This document shows positions 30,290-41,344 of a stretch of DNA of 64,000 nt, piece by piece (positions within the stretch are counted from its first letter, which is position 1; every line of letters starts with the position of its first letter). The position numbers and the translations under genes were made by a program. Location of the stretch: contig NW_020654229.1 in NCBI RefSeq assembly GCF_003589595.1, positions 4,663,380-4,727,379 on the forward strand, given 5' to 3'. Under the pieces are notes generated by a model, which made no database searches, had not been told where the DNA came from, and worked only from the letters and a program-made list of their open reading frames with translations. The DNA is from Hyposmocoma kahamanoa (Eukaryota > Arthropoda > Insecta > Lepidoptera > Cosmopterigidae).

Positions 30290-30676
30290 TTTCAATAAAA
30301 TCATAATTTTACTTAAATAGATTTTTTATTAAATGGAACTATCCTAAGCTCAAAGCAAAAAATAATGATGCCATTAATTTAAATTAGTTGCGTAACGCTC
30401 TATCTCACTCACTCTTCGTAGAATAGCTCTCTCCGTCTCTCTCATACTAGAATTATGTCATAGTTACCGTTCCGAGGGAAGGATTGGGTACACTAAATCA
30501 TTTTAAATTAAGAAATAAAAATAGTTGAAACCCGGTTTCGTTCACAAAAATAAAAATTTGACCATAATCTAAGAAATAACGTAGCAAGTGTCATACCATT
30601 TTGGAATCCTCTTAAAATGTGCCAACTTTTAAAGCTACTTGCCCAACCAGTGTAGTACATTTTTTTTTCGGTAGAG
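30290..30676. other. Interior of the disrupted element, no coding
   Basis: An AATAAA follows the transposase stop at about 30295. The rest is AT-rich without frames. Confidence 0.45.
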
Positions 30677-31347
30677 TCAGTTGAAATTGAACGAAAAATT
30701 CAATTTTTCTTTTGATATGGGAATAATGTGTCATTTTCTTTCAAAATTAGAGCAGTTGGGTCAAAATTTTAGACTACTAGCTACAGGAGCATTACTCAGG
30801 GTTACAAAATAAAAAAAAATGAAAATAAAGTGGAAATTTGTAGAAACGGGAAGTGAAAATGCGTCTCAGGGTGTATATTTTTCGATTTTTTTTCCAAATG
30901 GTCATAATTTTTAAAATACATGACATAGATTTTTTTTGGATTTTTCTGATAACGGTTAGGACCTGGGGGTCTACTCCCAAAAGTAAAATCCGATACACGT
31001 AGCTGCGTACGTCCTTCGTTTTAATAATTTCTTACTCTGAAACGCGTTAAGTGCCCGATTGCGGAACGATTGCGGAATGAAACGCGTGATTTATATGGGT
31101 GTCCGATATCGGATGTTGATAAAGCTACTACGAAAAGCCATTTTGACAGGATTTTGACAACGTGTATCCGTGCTTCGTATCGGACACGGAAGTAACGACG
31201 AGTCGAAGATCGTAATTTGACACAAGTAGTTGCTTTCGTGTCGTATTTTGACATTATTTTCATCTTAGAACTGACATAAAACCAACGGTACCTCGAGGGT
31301 ATCGTTTGTACATCGTTTGTGTAAAAAAATAGTGAATACTGTTAGTT

Positions 31348-31614
31348 GTGGAGGCGCTAGGACAAGAAATACGTGAAGATGAAGTAGAGAGACGACGTCA
31401 AAGGAATCGCAGTTTCTTGGTATCGCTTACTAATGGCAAAGTTGTAAGCGATTACCGGCTCGCTGCGAGAATTTTGTATAATCTTTTTGAAGATGTAACA
31501 CGCATGGTGTTCAAAAATATTCTAGGTTTATTGACCCACCACCACCAAGAAAAGTTATTTCTCGATCTGCAAATATGGTTTGTTTGTCAGATTGCACATT
31601 ATGTTCATTCGTAA
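31348..31614 (+). CDS. Unrecognised 88-codon ORF
   Basis: The open frame begins at a GTG with VEALGQEIREDEVERRRQRN, has an Arg-rich N-terminus and a FLDLQIWFVCQ C-terminal part. No known domain is evident. The setting between transposons suggests an element fragment. Confidence 0.25.
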   Translation: MEALGQEIREDEVERRRQRNRSFLVSLTNGKVVSDYRLAARILYNLFEDVTRMVFKNILGLLTHHHQEKLFLDLQIWFVCQIAHYVHS

Positions 31615-31689
31615 GCATGTCTTAGATTGTGTCGTACACAAAGTAATAGAAACTTAAGAAACGAAAGTAGAAGATCCGCCTACAGGAAG

Positions 31690-32560
31690 AATAATAGAGG
31701 CATCCCCCAAGGTAGCTTCTCTTTCTGTTTTACATAAATGATCTTCCAAGATATATTAGTAAACAAATGGTATTATTTGCAGACGATAGCACTGCTGTTA
31801 TAAAGTGTGAAGACAAAGAGCAATACGAACGTGACATTAATAAAACTATAAGTGACATCATAGGATGGATGAATGGAAATGGTCTCAGTATAAACCTAAC
31901 AAAAACTAACATCATGCAATTTCACTCGTCTAAAAGACTGCTGATAGAGTTAAACATCTCGTTTAATCTTGTTAATATAGAACAAGTTAAACACACAAAA
32001 TTTTTGGGTCTTATCCTTGACAGCAATTGCAACTGGAAAGGCCATGTTGAGAACTTGTGTAACAATTTGTCACGGTTTATGTACCCATTGAGAAAATTAG
32101 TACAGAATGCGTCTGTGGATGCGGCCTTAACAGCTTATTTTGGTTCTGTGCAGTCTATATATAAATTACTGTATAATTTTTTTGGGAAACTCAGTAGAGT
32201 TTATGCAGGTATTTAAGATACAAAAACGCTGTGTACGTATCATCTGCGGTGGGTCTCAAATGGATTCGTGTAAGCCATTTTTCGACAAGTGCATAATCCT
32301 ACCTTGCCTACCATGCCTGTACATTAAGGAAGTTGCTGTATTTGTCCAGAAATATCCGTCATATTTTGAAATCGCAGATAAAAGGAACCATAGAAGTTTA
32401 AGACATGGGCAAAGAATGGTTTACTCGGGCAATCATACCTCAGCATTTAACCACAAAAGCTTTTATGTGATGTCGGTAAAAATATGCAAAAGCATTCCGA
32501 ATGAATTTAAAAGATTAGAGCACATAAAATTTAAAAATGCTCTTAAAACTTTATTATAGT
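31690..32560 (+). pseudogene. LINE RT fragment with FADD box
   Basis: GIPQGS-like motif B at about 31700 and VLFADDSTAVI (catalytic FADD) at about 31770. Then INLTKTNIMQFHS, VKHTKFLGLILDS and, in shifted frames, IQKRCVRIICG and the C-terminal KICKSIPNEFKRL to a stop at 32559. The order is that of a jockey-like RT. At least two frameshifts. Confidence 0.88.
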
Positions 32561-32755
32561 GTACAAGAGTTTTTGGACGACAGTAACAAATTTGGTGACT
32601 AGCGATGTGACACGTTTATTAATATATTTTTTTCTCATATTATGTATGTAATTTAATTTTATTCTGTGACATTTAAATAATATTGTACACCTTAACTGGT
32701 AGACTATAGAGCGCAAACCAATGTTATATTTTAAGACCTTATGTTATTACCTATA

Positions 32756-33698
32756 GGGTGAAACCGGGATAGATGCCGCAGTGGGATAGGTGCCTCGTTT
32801 TCAAAAACCTAACTTCCCCAAATCGCAACAAAAAATTATTAGTTTAAATAAGGAGTATAGACACCACTCATTAAAGTTCCTGCGGGGCTTCGTGTGGAAT
32901 AGACGCGTTTAGCTTATGCATGCGCTTATCTCCGCGACGAACACGACATCGGTTCAAAATTTCAGACGCAAGTATTTACTATTGCATAACTTTGTAAGTT
33001 ATAATAAATTCCGTTTTATTTTTATTATAACTATACACTGGTGCATTAACTGCGCACCTAGGTGTCAGTAATCGCTCTTTTGAATATAGCTTGGTTAAAT
33101 AATAAAAAGGCATCTATCCATATCGAACAGGATAGTCACTTCGATTTTTCGCAGTATAGGAAAAGACAAGAAAGTTAGGAAAAGAAAATAATAAAATACA
33201 TTATTTTAGTAAAAAAGACAAATAAATGATAATAGTTTAAAAGTAAGTAAAAGTAGTTTAAAGACAAATTAGTCATATTACAAACAGCGAACATTTTTGT
33301 ACGGAATGCTTTGATAGCTACAGAAATACGATGTGAAGTAGGTAGTAACTTTAAATACGTATATATTTATTGTTATAGATGTATACACAATATATTAAAG
33401 ATTACAAATAAAACATTTTATTATGAATTTTACTATTTTAATCTAAAGAGCATCTATCTTTCTTAGTATTTTCATCGTGTGGCGTCTATCCATACATGTA
33501 GGCATCTATCCTCAAAAAAATAGGTTTGCAAAAAGTCAATTTCTTCAAAATCAGTAAATGTTAGGTCAATAAAATCAAGTCTTAATGTAATATAAAAGAT
33601 TAAACTAGTTATATCCATAGGAATTATTCATGGTAAACCAATAATTTTTAAATTAAGAGGCCCTTTCAAAAAGTGGGAAATCTAACCCGGTTTTACCC
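32756..33698 (+). mobile_element. 943-bp TA-flanked inverted-repeat element
   Basis: It begins GGGTGAAACCGGGATAGATG and ends with the inverse AATCTAACCCGGTTTTACCC. It is flanked by TA on both sides (32754-32755, 33699-33700), as for Tc1/mariner insertions. No transposase frame lies inside. The interior repeats the terminal motif GGATAGATGCC (as GGCATCTATCC or GGCGTCTATCC) at about 33110, 33481 and 33501. Confidence 0.8.
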
Positions 33699-33700
33699 TA

Positions 33701-34100
33701 GTTATTAATAAATGTATTCTTATTCTTCATTAAAAAAAAATTTTTTTACAGACAAACTTTGCTATGTCTGTGAGGTCAATATATGAACAAAGATGGCCCC
33801 GTAATAATGTAGTGCGTTGATGGAAGTAACACACCGTGAATTGCCCTTGTATTTTCTATACATGGGCAACACAACTCAACATATTAAGTTGCGTTCAATA
33901 TGTACCGGAATTGAGACGTACGAAATTGCGAGTGACGCCATCAAGAGATTGAATGGCCTGAAATAATTTCTAGTATTGTAGAGCAACTTGTGTTTGGAAG
34001 TTGTGTATTCAATCATATACTTAAGACTCATACCTATGTAAAATATAAAATTTGCACTTGATGTAACGATTGGAAATGAATAAACGAGTGAACACAATAA
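33701..34100. other. Non-coding stretch, nothing identified
   Basis: No supported exon or element. The minus ORF 33876-34097 has no recognisable features. Confidence 0.4.
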
Positions 34101-34151
34101 ACTTTTTATTTTAATAATTATAAAACAACTTAATGCTGCACTGCTATCAAG

Positions 34152-34469
34152 TTAAGTACAGCTGCCTGGAGCAAGTTCCTCCCTTCCGCTGCCATGCCGC
34201 TTTACCTTATTGAAAACGTGATAAAAGCAAACATTAACTCAAAATAATACATTTTATTATTAATATATGCTCGTGCGTATGCGTAATGAAAACCAGCAAA
34301 ACACATTTTTATAGCTTAAAGAAGATAGGCCCTAGAGGCTATACCCAGATACATAGATTAAGCATAGATTGATGAGCGTCACTTTCTAGAAATTATGAAT
34401 AAGAACAAAGATACAAAACCTAAAAACATACCTTCTGCTAGCACTTGCTGGAGCTAGTCTTGGTGGAGC
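34152..34469 (-). CDS. Possible two-exon 3' end of an unrecognised gene
   Basis: Minus exon 34469-34432 (38 nt; acceptor GGGCTAGCAG, donor AG|GTATGT) reads APPRLAPASASR. It leaves in phase 2 and joins 34188-34152 (acceptor GCATGGCAG), reading GREELAPGSCT and a stop. AATAAA follows about 45 bp later (near 34106). All other phases hit stops. Upstream exons were not found, so this could be chance. Confidence 0.3.
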
Positions 34470-34934
34470 CTGCTAGCCCGTAAATAATATGGTGATTAAC
34501 TAATTTCCCTTCAGATCTTGTTGCAGAAAACTACGTCAAAATATTGATGCTTCTGCATGAACTCTCGGAGCATTTCAATTTGGTCAGCAATGGCGTGAAC
34601 TTTCAACTTTATTACACAATATTTTTAATATATATTAGTCAGATTATGTATATTATCTACATTTTTAGAAATTGAAGATTTGTATTTTCAAAATCTCGTC
34701 GTCATTTTTCACGACGACAGATACTATTTTTAAACAAATGCTTTATGGCAGTGACACGTAGTCATTTTGACGATGGCTTTGAATTCAAAATGTTTAATTA
34801 GCCACTTAGAATAAATTTTATATTACAAAGATATTGGTAATAGCATATTGTAAGTTACAATAATAGTATTTTACATAAAATTAACATATTTGTTGTGAAA
34901 TGTTCATTTTATAACATAATTTGATTTTTACAGT

Positions 34935-35144
34935 ATGTCCATCTTAAAGGACCCTATTTTTTCATTCATTCTACTGGTATTCTACATTCACGTTAGCCGT
35001 GCCGACGTTGCCTATGGCCAACGAAGCACGGCCATCGTTGATCCGAAAGTCCTTCGGGGTACGAGCAACCAACGAACTACGTATTATGAGCTTCGTTGCG
35101 GACGCAGTGACGTAGACTACATCACTACGTTACGTAGTACGTGA
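34935..35144 (+). CDS. Short ORF with signal-like start
   Basis: ATG with DPIFSFILLVFYIHVSRADV, a plausible signal peptide, preceded by a TTTTTACAG acceptor. The rest of the frame (from about 35000) runs through a hairpin-rich repeat, so only the first 25 residues could belong to a real exon. Confidence 0.25.
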   Translation: MSILKDPIFSFILLVFYIHVSRADVAYGQRSTAIVDPKVLRGTSNQRTTYYELRCGRSDVDYITTLRST

Positions 35145-35200
35145 CTGCGTCCGTCTTTCGTTTGTGTATCGTTTTGAGCGCATCACTAGAGCCTCAGCAA
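35000..35200. repeat. Hairpin-rich repeat
   Basis: GCGGACGCAGTGACGTAG and CTACGTTACGTAGTACGTGA with GACTGCGTCCG form inverted pairs. Related CGTAGCTGCGTACG motifs occur near 30995 and 39067. Confidence 0.5.
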
Positions 35201-35319
35201 CGTCCCACCTTATAGTGTTTCAACTTAAAATATACATATCGTATTGTTATTTCGTGGATTCTTTTTCGTACTTATCGGATTTTTGTACTTATCGTTAAAT
35301 GTTGACTAGGCTATCATAA

Positions 35320-35550
35320 AAACAAAGTGTTCTGGGTAGTACCGCGGAGCAAACTTCGTAGCTCTTGGTCCTGGATTCGATTCCCGATAGAACCAATTTG
35401 GGAAATGAACTTTTCTGCAGTGATTTTGGACTAGGTGTTCTGAGTAGTGCTGCGGAGTGAATTCCGTAGTCCTTGGTCTCGAATTCGATTCCAGGTAGAA
35501 AACCAATTTGGAAAAAATCTAAATTGGTTTTGGCCTCGGTGTTCTGGGTA
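35320..35550 (+). mobile_element. Tandem SINE-like dimer
   Basis: Two adjacent units share GTGTTCTG.GTAGT.C.GCGGAG, a B box-like ATTCGATTCC and ACCAATTTGG (35325-35405 and 35438-35515). A third start lies at 35540. Confidence 0.6.
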
Positions 35551-35588
35551 AACTTGATGAACTAATTAAAAAAAAGATAAATTTTTGT

Positions 35589-35906
35589 CTATTTTGTTGT
35601 TAGACAACCACCAGTGGATGTAGCATGCCGCTGCGATAAACCTTTGGGGGAATTTATCGCTCTCGTAACGAACAATAAAACGGCCTCGTGAACTTCGTGA
35701 ATGGCGATATAATTATAATGTTTCGTGGTTTTTACTAATAGCTTTTTATCAAACTGGGCAAACAATTTGCAATCGCTGACATGACAATTAACGTAACTAA
35801 AAACTGTCAAACATTTTCGGCAAGCGTGATACTCTCCTTGGTGACTTTCGTCCATAGAGACTGCCACAGCCAGCCGGTGATAATAGGCGGCGTCTAAAGC
35901 CGCCAC
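35589..35906 (-). CDS. Unrecognised Cys-containing ORF
   Basis: The 105-codon minus frame reads YHACRKCLTVFSYVNCHVSD then CKLFAQF. The first codon of the track is not a clear start. Composition looks coding (few rare residues, C-x2-C and C-x4-C), but no domain is recognised. It may be a fragment of a transposon gene. Confidence 0.25.
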   Translation of the reverse strand: MAALDAAYYHRLAVAVSMDESHQGEYHACRKCLTVFSYVNCHVSDCKLFAQFDKKLLVKTTKHYNYIAIHEVHEAVLLFVTRAINSPKGLSQRHATSTGGCLTTK

Positions 35907-36229
35907 AAACCTATTATATCCACATTTAGCTGTCGAATTCGAGTGATAAAACCGCCATTTTAAAATTGTGTCACAATAACAATCATGGCGAGCTCAATGA
36001 TGTCATATTTTTGATGCGCCGCGCGCATCTCACCCAACAAAAGAATATCACAGTGCCAGACATGGCCGCAAAAATCACTGCTCATATTGAAACATTTTGA
36101 CAGTTCTGCACAGTAATTTTATCAACGTAAAAATTGAACACGACCAACGAATAAACAGGTACAGTAAAAAGAAACAAGGCTTTTCTTAAAAAACAGCAGT
36201 TATAAAAAAAAAAACCTGTTGTATTGGTG

Positions 36230-36815
36230 TCTTACGGCGCGTGTACACAAGAAATTCGTCGTGTCTGCAACAGAAAAGATGAGAATGGCCTTGTACACTA
36301 CAAGAATTTTGTCGGATCTAGCCACGAAAATATTTCGTGTCTGTTGCAGACAAGAAAATGATGAGTATGTACACGATACGAATGCTTTCGGGTAGGTGTC
36401 GTTTTACTACCGACTGTGTGAAGAAATATGTTGACTACTAATAAAAAATAAATGTGATTGCAAATTATATGTATAGAATAATAAATATTTCTCTCCACGC
36501 CTCAAAAGTACGTCGTTTATCTTTATAAATCTCTAAGGTTTTGTTTCACAATACGGGTCGTTCCTCTACTAAACTTATAAATAAATAATGCATTTTATTA
36601 GTTGCAATGAAATTAATGGTGCAACAGTGGTACTTTGCAAAATCAGTCCACGCGCATAAACATTCGTTTACTGACAATGCGCCCTATGCAATAGCAGCAG
36701 AGCGCGTCGAGTCGGGGGTAGACAAGATTTTTTTCTTGTCCGGCGCCGAGGCTGTGTACACAGTTCGTGTGTAGAAACGACACGAATTCTTGCATAGACC
36801 CGGCGATTTTCTTAG
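36230..36815. mobile_element. Possible miniature inverted-repeat element
   Basis: The left end CGGCGCGTGTACACAAGAAA and the inverse of the right end CGCCGGGTCTATGCAAGAAT are imperfect inverted repeats. Both also share AATTCGT.GTGTC. No coding frame. Ends approximate. Confidence 0.4.
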
Positions 36816-38990
36816 CGTAATCACGCGCCCTTAGGATGTGATTTGGCTTTGTGATTGACTTTCTACTAATTCAAATTAAACAGAGATAATTTTTTGAAAT
36901 AGTTTTTCGGCCTTGGTGTAAATTTCTATTTTTCGAGATACGACAAGATCTCTTTCCGGCGTCGACACGGCGTCGATATAATGCATTTCGACGTTGAAAA
37001 CATAAACATGTTATTGTCTTTGTTTAACTACTGCGTGCTGTCGTAAGCCTAAAGAGATAGCATTACATTGGTCTGTGCGAAACACGGGAATCGAAAATAC
37101 GTTACGTCATCTTAAATGTCAACTGTGTCCATTTCGCAGTACATGATACCGTTGTCAAAGGGAAGTACATCAAATATCAAAACAAATGTTTTACCAAGTG
37201 TTTTATTGAATTATTCGCATGAATTGTAATAAAATGGACAAAAATATTGACAGTGAGAACAATTATGTATTAATAAAAATGAGTCGCTGCACCATTAAGT
37301 GATGTGAACAATATCAAAAGCGAAAACCAACCGAATGTTAAATTGCACAGGCATGTGTTATTTTTCTGGCTATAAATCACACAATAGCCCAAATATCACA
37401 TGTAATTAGACTTATTTAAGTTGTTTATCCATAAATCTTGCCAGATTTTGCTTTGGTGACTCTAGATAGCCTGTTTGTTTGAATATTTTGATGATTGTTG
37501 TTAACGATTATATTGTGATAGTGTTGTTCTTGTAAGCATACATATTATCGATAGTCTGTTATTAAAACAATCCATAACGAGATTTTTATTATTTTATTAT
37601 TATTCAATTTATTATTTCAATTTAACCTACAAATGAAACAAGAAAGAAAGGATAGTTGTAAATCTATGACTACCGAATATAAATATAGGATAAAAGACCA
37701 TCTTCATTTGTTCGCTTGCATTTTGAAGAGTCAAAATTTAACAGAAATTTGAATGTAACTAGATTATATGATAATACAATTCCATCATTAGGTTTGTCGA
37801 TACATAATTTTATAGTTAATTTAGATTAAACAAGACTCATTTACTAGGCATTCTTAGTTCCTGAAAATAAAATTATCCACCCGTTTCCGATTTTGTCCCA
37901 CTGACATCTCTAACTACTAAAAATTACTTTTTTCTAAAGCCAACAACACAGTGACATGTTGGCCAACGTTGCCGAGAGAACGCTAATTATCAACGTATTT
38001 TGCCTTGCCTTGCCATCGTTCGGTGTCATATTCCTAGCTGACCGAGTGAAGGCGAGCGCCAATGTGTATAGTGTATAGAGCTCGTTTTGCGTGGCTTATC
38101 GCAACTCGCAGTCGCTCGTGACCACTTGTCTCACTTCGGAGAGGTGTCTGTTTTTCTGTACAAATCGAAGGCGCTGGACCAATAGTAGTCAATTGACATT
38201 GTATACAATTAGACATTTGCATGCTATTTAATACATTCCGAACATGTTTGTACTAACACTGTCTCTCGAAACATCTTTTTAATTTATTTATACATATTCT
38301 GTTAAACCATGTTTTAAGCAAATAAACATATGATAACAGTATTATTGATTTAATTATTGTCGATAATATTACTACTATTATGTACGTAACTTTTATTTAT
38401 TTCCAAAATAAATTGAAGTGTTAAAGACTTACTTAAACCGCTCACTGATATTAATAATAATAAATGTTTTCTATGTAAATCAGATGTCTGGGACCCCGCG
38501 ATACAGGCTTGCCTAGTGTGGGGACCGCGGTAAACATAAAATTGTACCTATCAATCTGTGAAATAAATGTTATTATTGTTATTATAATTCTGTACCAATG
38601 CATAAATACAAAAAGCTCACACTATTTGAAAACCTTTGAAAATTTTCTTTCTAATATCAATCTTGAGGTTGGAAATGCATAGCGATAATCAGATTAATAT
38701 TATAAAATTTTCGCTTTTTTAATATACTCTCAAATTATATTTTTTCCTGCACAAATTCACTTTTTATACTATTTGGGCATTTATAAATGCAAAATAATAA
38801 ATTCTCAAATGACGTTCCCGGATATTCCCATAAGAAATAAAATATTCCCAAATAGAATATTGATTTTAATTAAACGTTTCCAAGTCGATAATGACTTTTC
38901 GATAGATTATGGTCCAACACTAAAGCCAATTTTTGTATAAGCATATAAAAGAACCTATTTCACCATTCGCGTTATCGGTCCGTTATTGTC
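36816..38990. other. Long stretch without recognised features
   Basis: AT-rich. A GC-richer patch at 38030-38190 carries a 62-codon minus ORF but no domain; it could be a promoter or 5' UTR. Nothing else supported. Confidence 0.4.
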
Positions 38991-39104
38991 TATGGGATCC
39001 GAAGCCCAAAACGAAAGCGTTGTGGCTAACGGACTGCGGACAGCTCACGGATCGTTTTGATTTCGTACGCAGCTGCGGTTGTATATTTTGCGAGTAGGCC
39101 TTCT

Positions 39105-39158
39105 GGCCTATCACCCCGTACCGGCTTGACGTCGCATTCCGGGACACCCTGTATAGAA
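39105..39158 (-). mobile_element. Isolated terminus of the ACAGGGTGTCCCG element
   Basis: The inverse of 29584-29635, nearly identical, ending ACACCCTGTATA next to TA. It lies 9.5 kb from the other copy. Confidence 0.7.
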
Positions 39159-39239
39159 AGACGTACTTATACGCTTTTGTGACTGTCCAGTGGTTTTTGC
39201 GTAGCTGTCTACTTACATACCTACAATAGTAGCAATTAT

Positions 39240-39365
39240 TAATACGAAGATCGTCCGATCTAGTTTAGAAAAAAAATCCTTCGATCCGGTGGGACACGAA
39301 CTAGTGTATTCAGGCGCTGTGCCAACTAAGGCACACGGAACGAACCAGCGCATCCTACAAATTTT
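39240..39365 (-). mobile_element. tRNA-derived SINE, degraded
   Basis: Same family as 976-1105 on the minus strand, with TCCGTGTGCCTTAGTTGGCA for the A-box region and a mutated B box. Confidence 0.7.
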
Positions 39366-39629
39366 TCGTACGTGCTTGTTGCAGGTCTTTTTTTAGGTTT
39401 TTAACTACTGTCTTTGCCGTAGCGCCATCTGTGATCTATTTCTTCGCCCAGCCAGGTACCTTTACAGCTACCAGCACCTGACCAGAGATGTCGCTTTAAT
39501 AATTGTTATTAAGTTTATTGTTTGTTATAATTATTAATACAAAGATCGAACTCTTAAGAAGAGCCACGGAACCAATCTCACAACATTTTTAAAAGCGTAA
39601 TATTAGGTCCTTACTTATGAAATTTGCGT

Positions 39630-40458
39630 TTGGTATGGAAGGAATATAAAGTAATTTTTTTTTGTAAAATATATTTAATTAATCAAAATGCACCATTGTT
39701 ATCTATGCACTTTTGCCATCTCATAGGCAGTTCATTGATCCCTTTACTAAAAAAACCATGGGGGCGAGAATCAATACACTCTCTGAAGGCGGTTTGGACT
39801 GCCACATCGGAGTTGAATTTTTTTCCTTGTAAGAAGTTATCCAAATTTTGGAAAAAATGGTAATCTAATGGAACAACATCCGGAGAGTATGGATGGATGT
39901 GGAGTATGGTGTGCAGACATTCCAGTTGCAGCTCCTCTAGTTTAGCGGCCGTCTGTTGTGCAGTGTGTGGTCTAGCGTTGTGTGTTGTGCAGTGGCCTAG
40001 AGCGATTGACCAGACTCGGCTGTTTAGCAGCTAGTTCTTCCATCATGGTTTGCAGTTGCTGACAATAGATATCTGCCGTAATCGTTTGGCCAGATTTTAG
40101 AAGCTGTAGTGAACGACACCGGCACTAGGCGACCAAACACTCACAAGTAACTTTTTCTGAATCAATCTTCGCTTGGGGCAGGATTTGGCTGGTTCTCCAG
40201 GGTTCAGCCATTGCGACAAGCGCTTCCGATTATCGTACAGGATCCACTTTTCATCACAGGTAATGATCCGATTTAAAATCCCTTCATTATTGTGTCGGGT
40301 AAGCAATGTAACGCAGCAGTCGACGCGTGTTTGCTGGTTTGATTCATTCAATTCATGAGGTATCCACATTTCAAGCTTTTTTGCTTTCCCGATTTGCTTC
40401 AAGTGGATTAAAGCGACATCTCTCGCCAGGACTGGTAGCTGTAAAGGTACTAACTGGG
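39630..40458 (-). pseudogene. Broken mariner transposase
   Basis: The minus frame includes MWIPHELNESNQQTRVDCC, ITCDEKWILYDNRKRLSQWL (first catalytic Asp) and then VHYSFLKSGQTITADIYCQQ. The second catalytic site, normally HDNARPH, reads LHNTQR followed by a stop. The C-terminal part is in shifted frames and the N-terminus is cut by the N gap at 40459. It is a mariner-family remnant and inactive. Confidence 0.9.
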
Positions 40459-40468
40459 NNNNNNNNNN
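40459..40468. other. Assembly gap (10 N)
   Basis: Ten Ns between the mariner remnant and a SINE-tail fragment. Confidence 1.
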
Positions 40469-40530
40469 GAGTGTTTTTTCTGAGTGTTCGATCTTTGTAT
40501 TAATAATTATAACAAGTCTAAGAACTTCTA
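40469..40530 (+). mobile_element. SINE tail fragment
   Basis: TTTCTGAGTGTTCGATCTTT then GTATTAATAATTATAACA, the tail of the 976-1105 family, just after the gap. Confidence 0.75.
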
Positions 40531-40894
40531 AGAAAACTTTATTGTGTTCGCCAAGACACACGTGAATGAACTTAAAAACTATCGTATTATAACATTATAA
40601 ACTTAAAACTATAGCATAATACAACAAATAGACAAAGAAAAGTAATTTGCACACAAATGCAATTTACTTTTGATAATCTCACAACATCACAATAATAATA
40701 CGAGTTATAACAAAAGCAAATGAGTGTCGCGACACACACAAACGGGACTTGCTCACCGTTTTGCTACGGGCAGGATATCCTACCTATAGCGCTGGTTTCC
40801 AGCAAGCCCGATATGAGTGCAGCGAAAATAGACGGTAATTGTTCTTTTTTTAGTCCCACGCCCACGCCGCTTGCCACGAGTGTGGACAAACTAC

Positions 40895-41042
40895 CGGCTT
40901 GCGCCCTCGCTGTTATAAGTAGCAGTAAAGCTCCTCGTGCAGGAGTTCATCCAGGAAAGTACCTACTGCCACCTTATCTATTTCTGCCGGCCAGCAGTAA
41001 TGTCAGCATTACTGTGTTCCGGTTTTGAAGGGAAAGGGTAAA
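40895..41042 (-). repeat. SINE-like repeat family S, copy 6
   Basis: Reverse orientation: GGAGTTCATCCAGGAAAGTA, TTTCTGCCGGCCAGCAGTAA, then GGTTTTGAAGGG. Confidence 0.8.
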
Positions 41043-41344
41043 TTTTCTGGGCGAGCTCGTACCATTGTAGATGCTCCAGAGCTAGGTAGTGGTCAAGAGC
41101 AACTCCATCCAATTAAAAAAAGTCAACGGAAAGTTAAAACACAGTTACAAGTTTACAGGTTTAGGTTACAGTTACAGTTAAAAGTAGAAAACACAGATTC
41201 CATTCTGTGCTGTGCTGTGCATATCAAAAGAAGAAAAGAAAACAATACTGCAGCAAAACAATGACGCCATGAACGCAGGACATCTAGACACGTGTCCAGT
41301 GGTTTCGAATGTTTAGTCCACTTTGCTCGTTGGGTAAGTGAATG

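Larger units (their letters stand above)
29584..30965 (+). mobile_element. Long-inverted-repeat Tc1/mariner-like element, disrupted
   Basis: The left end TACAGGGTGTCCCGGGATGC starts a roughly 340-bp arm. Its inner 290 bp (29635-29925) recurs inverted at 30677-30963. Between the arms lie an R1 RT fragment and the last 59 codons of a transposase. The outermost 50 bp of the right arm is absent here, but that terminus occurs inverted at 39105-39158. Confidence 0.75.

Noticed and set aside
40097..40561. A 154-codon ORF spanning the N gap
   Set aside because: The codons across the Ns are arbitrary; only the mariner part (up to 40458) is real.
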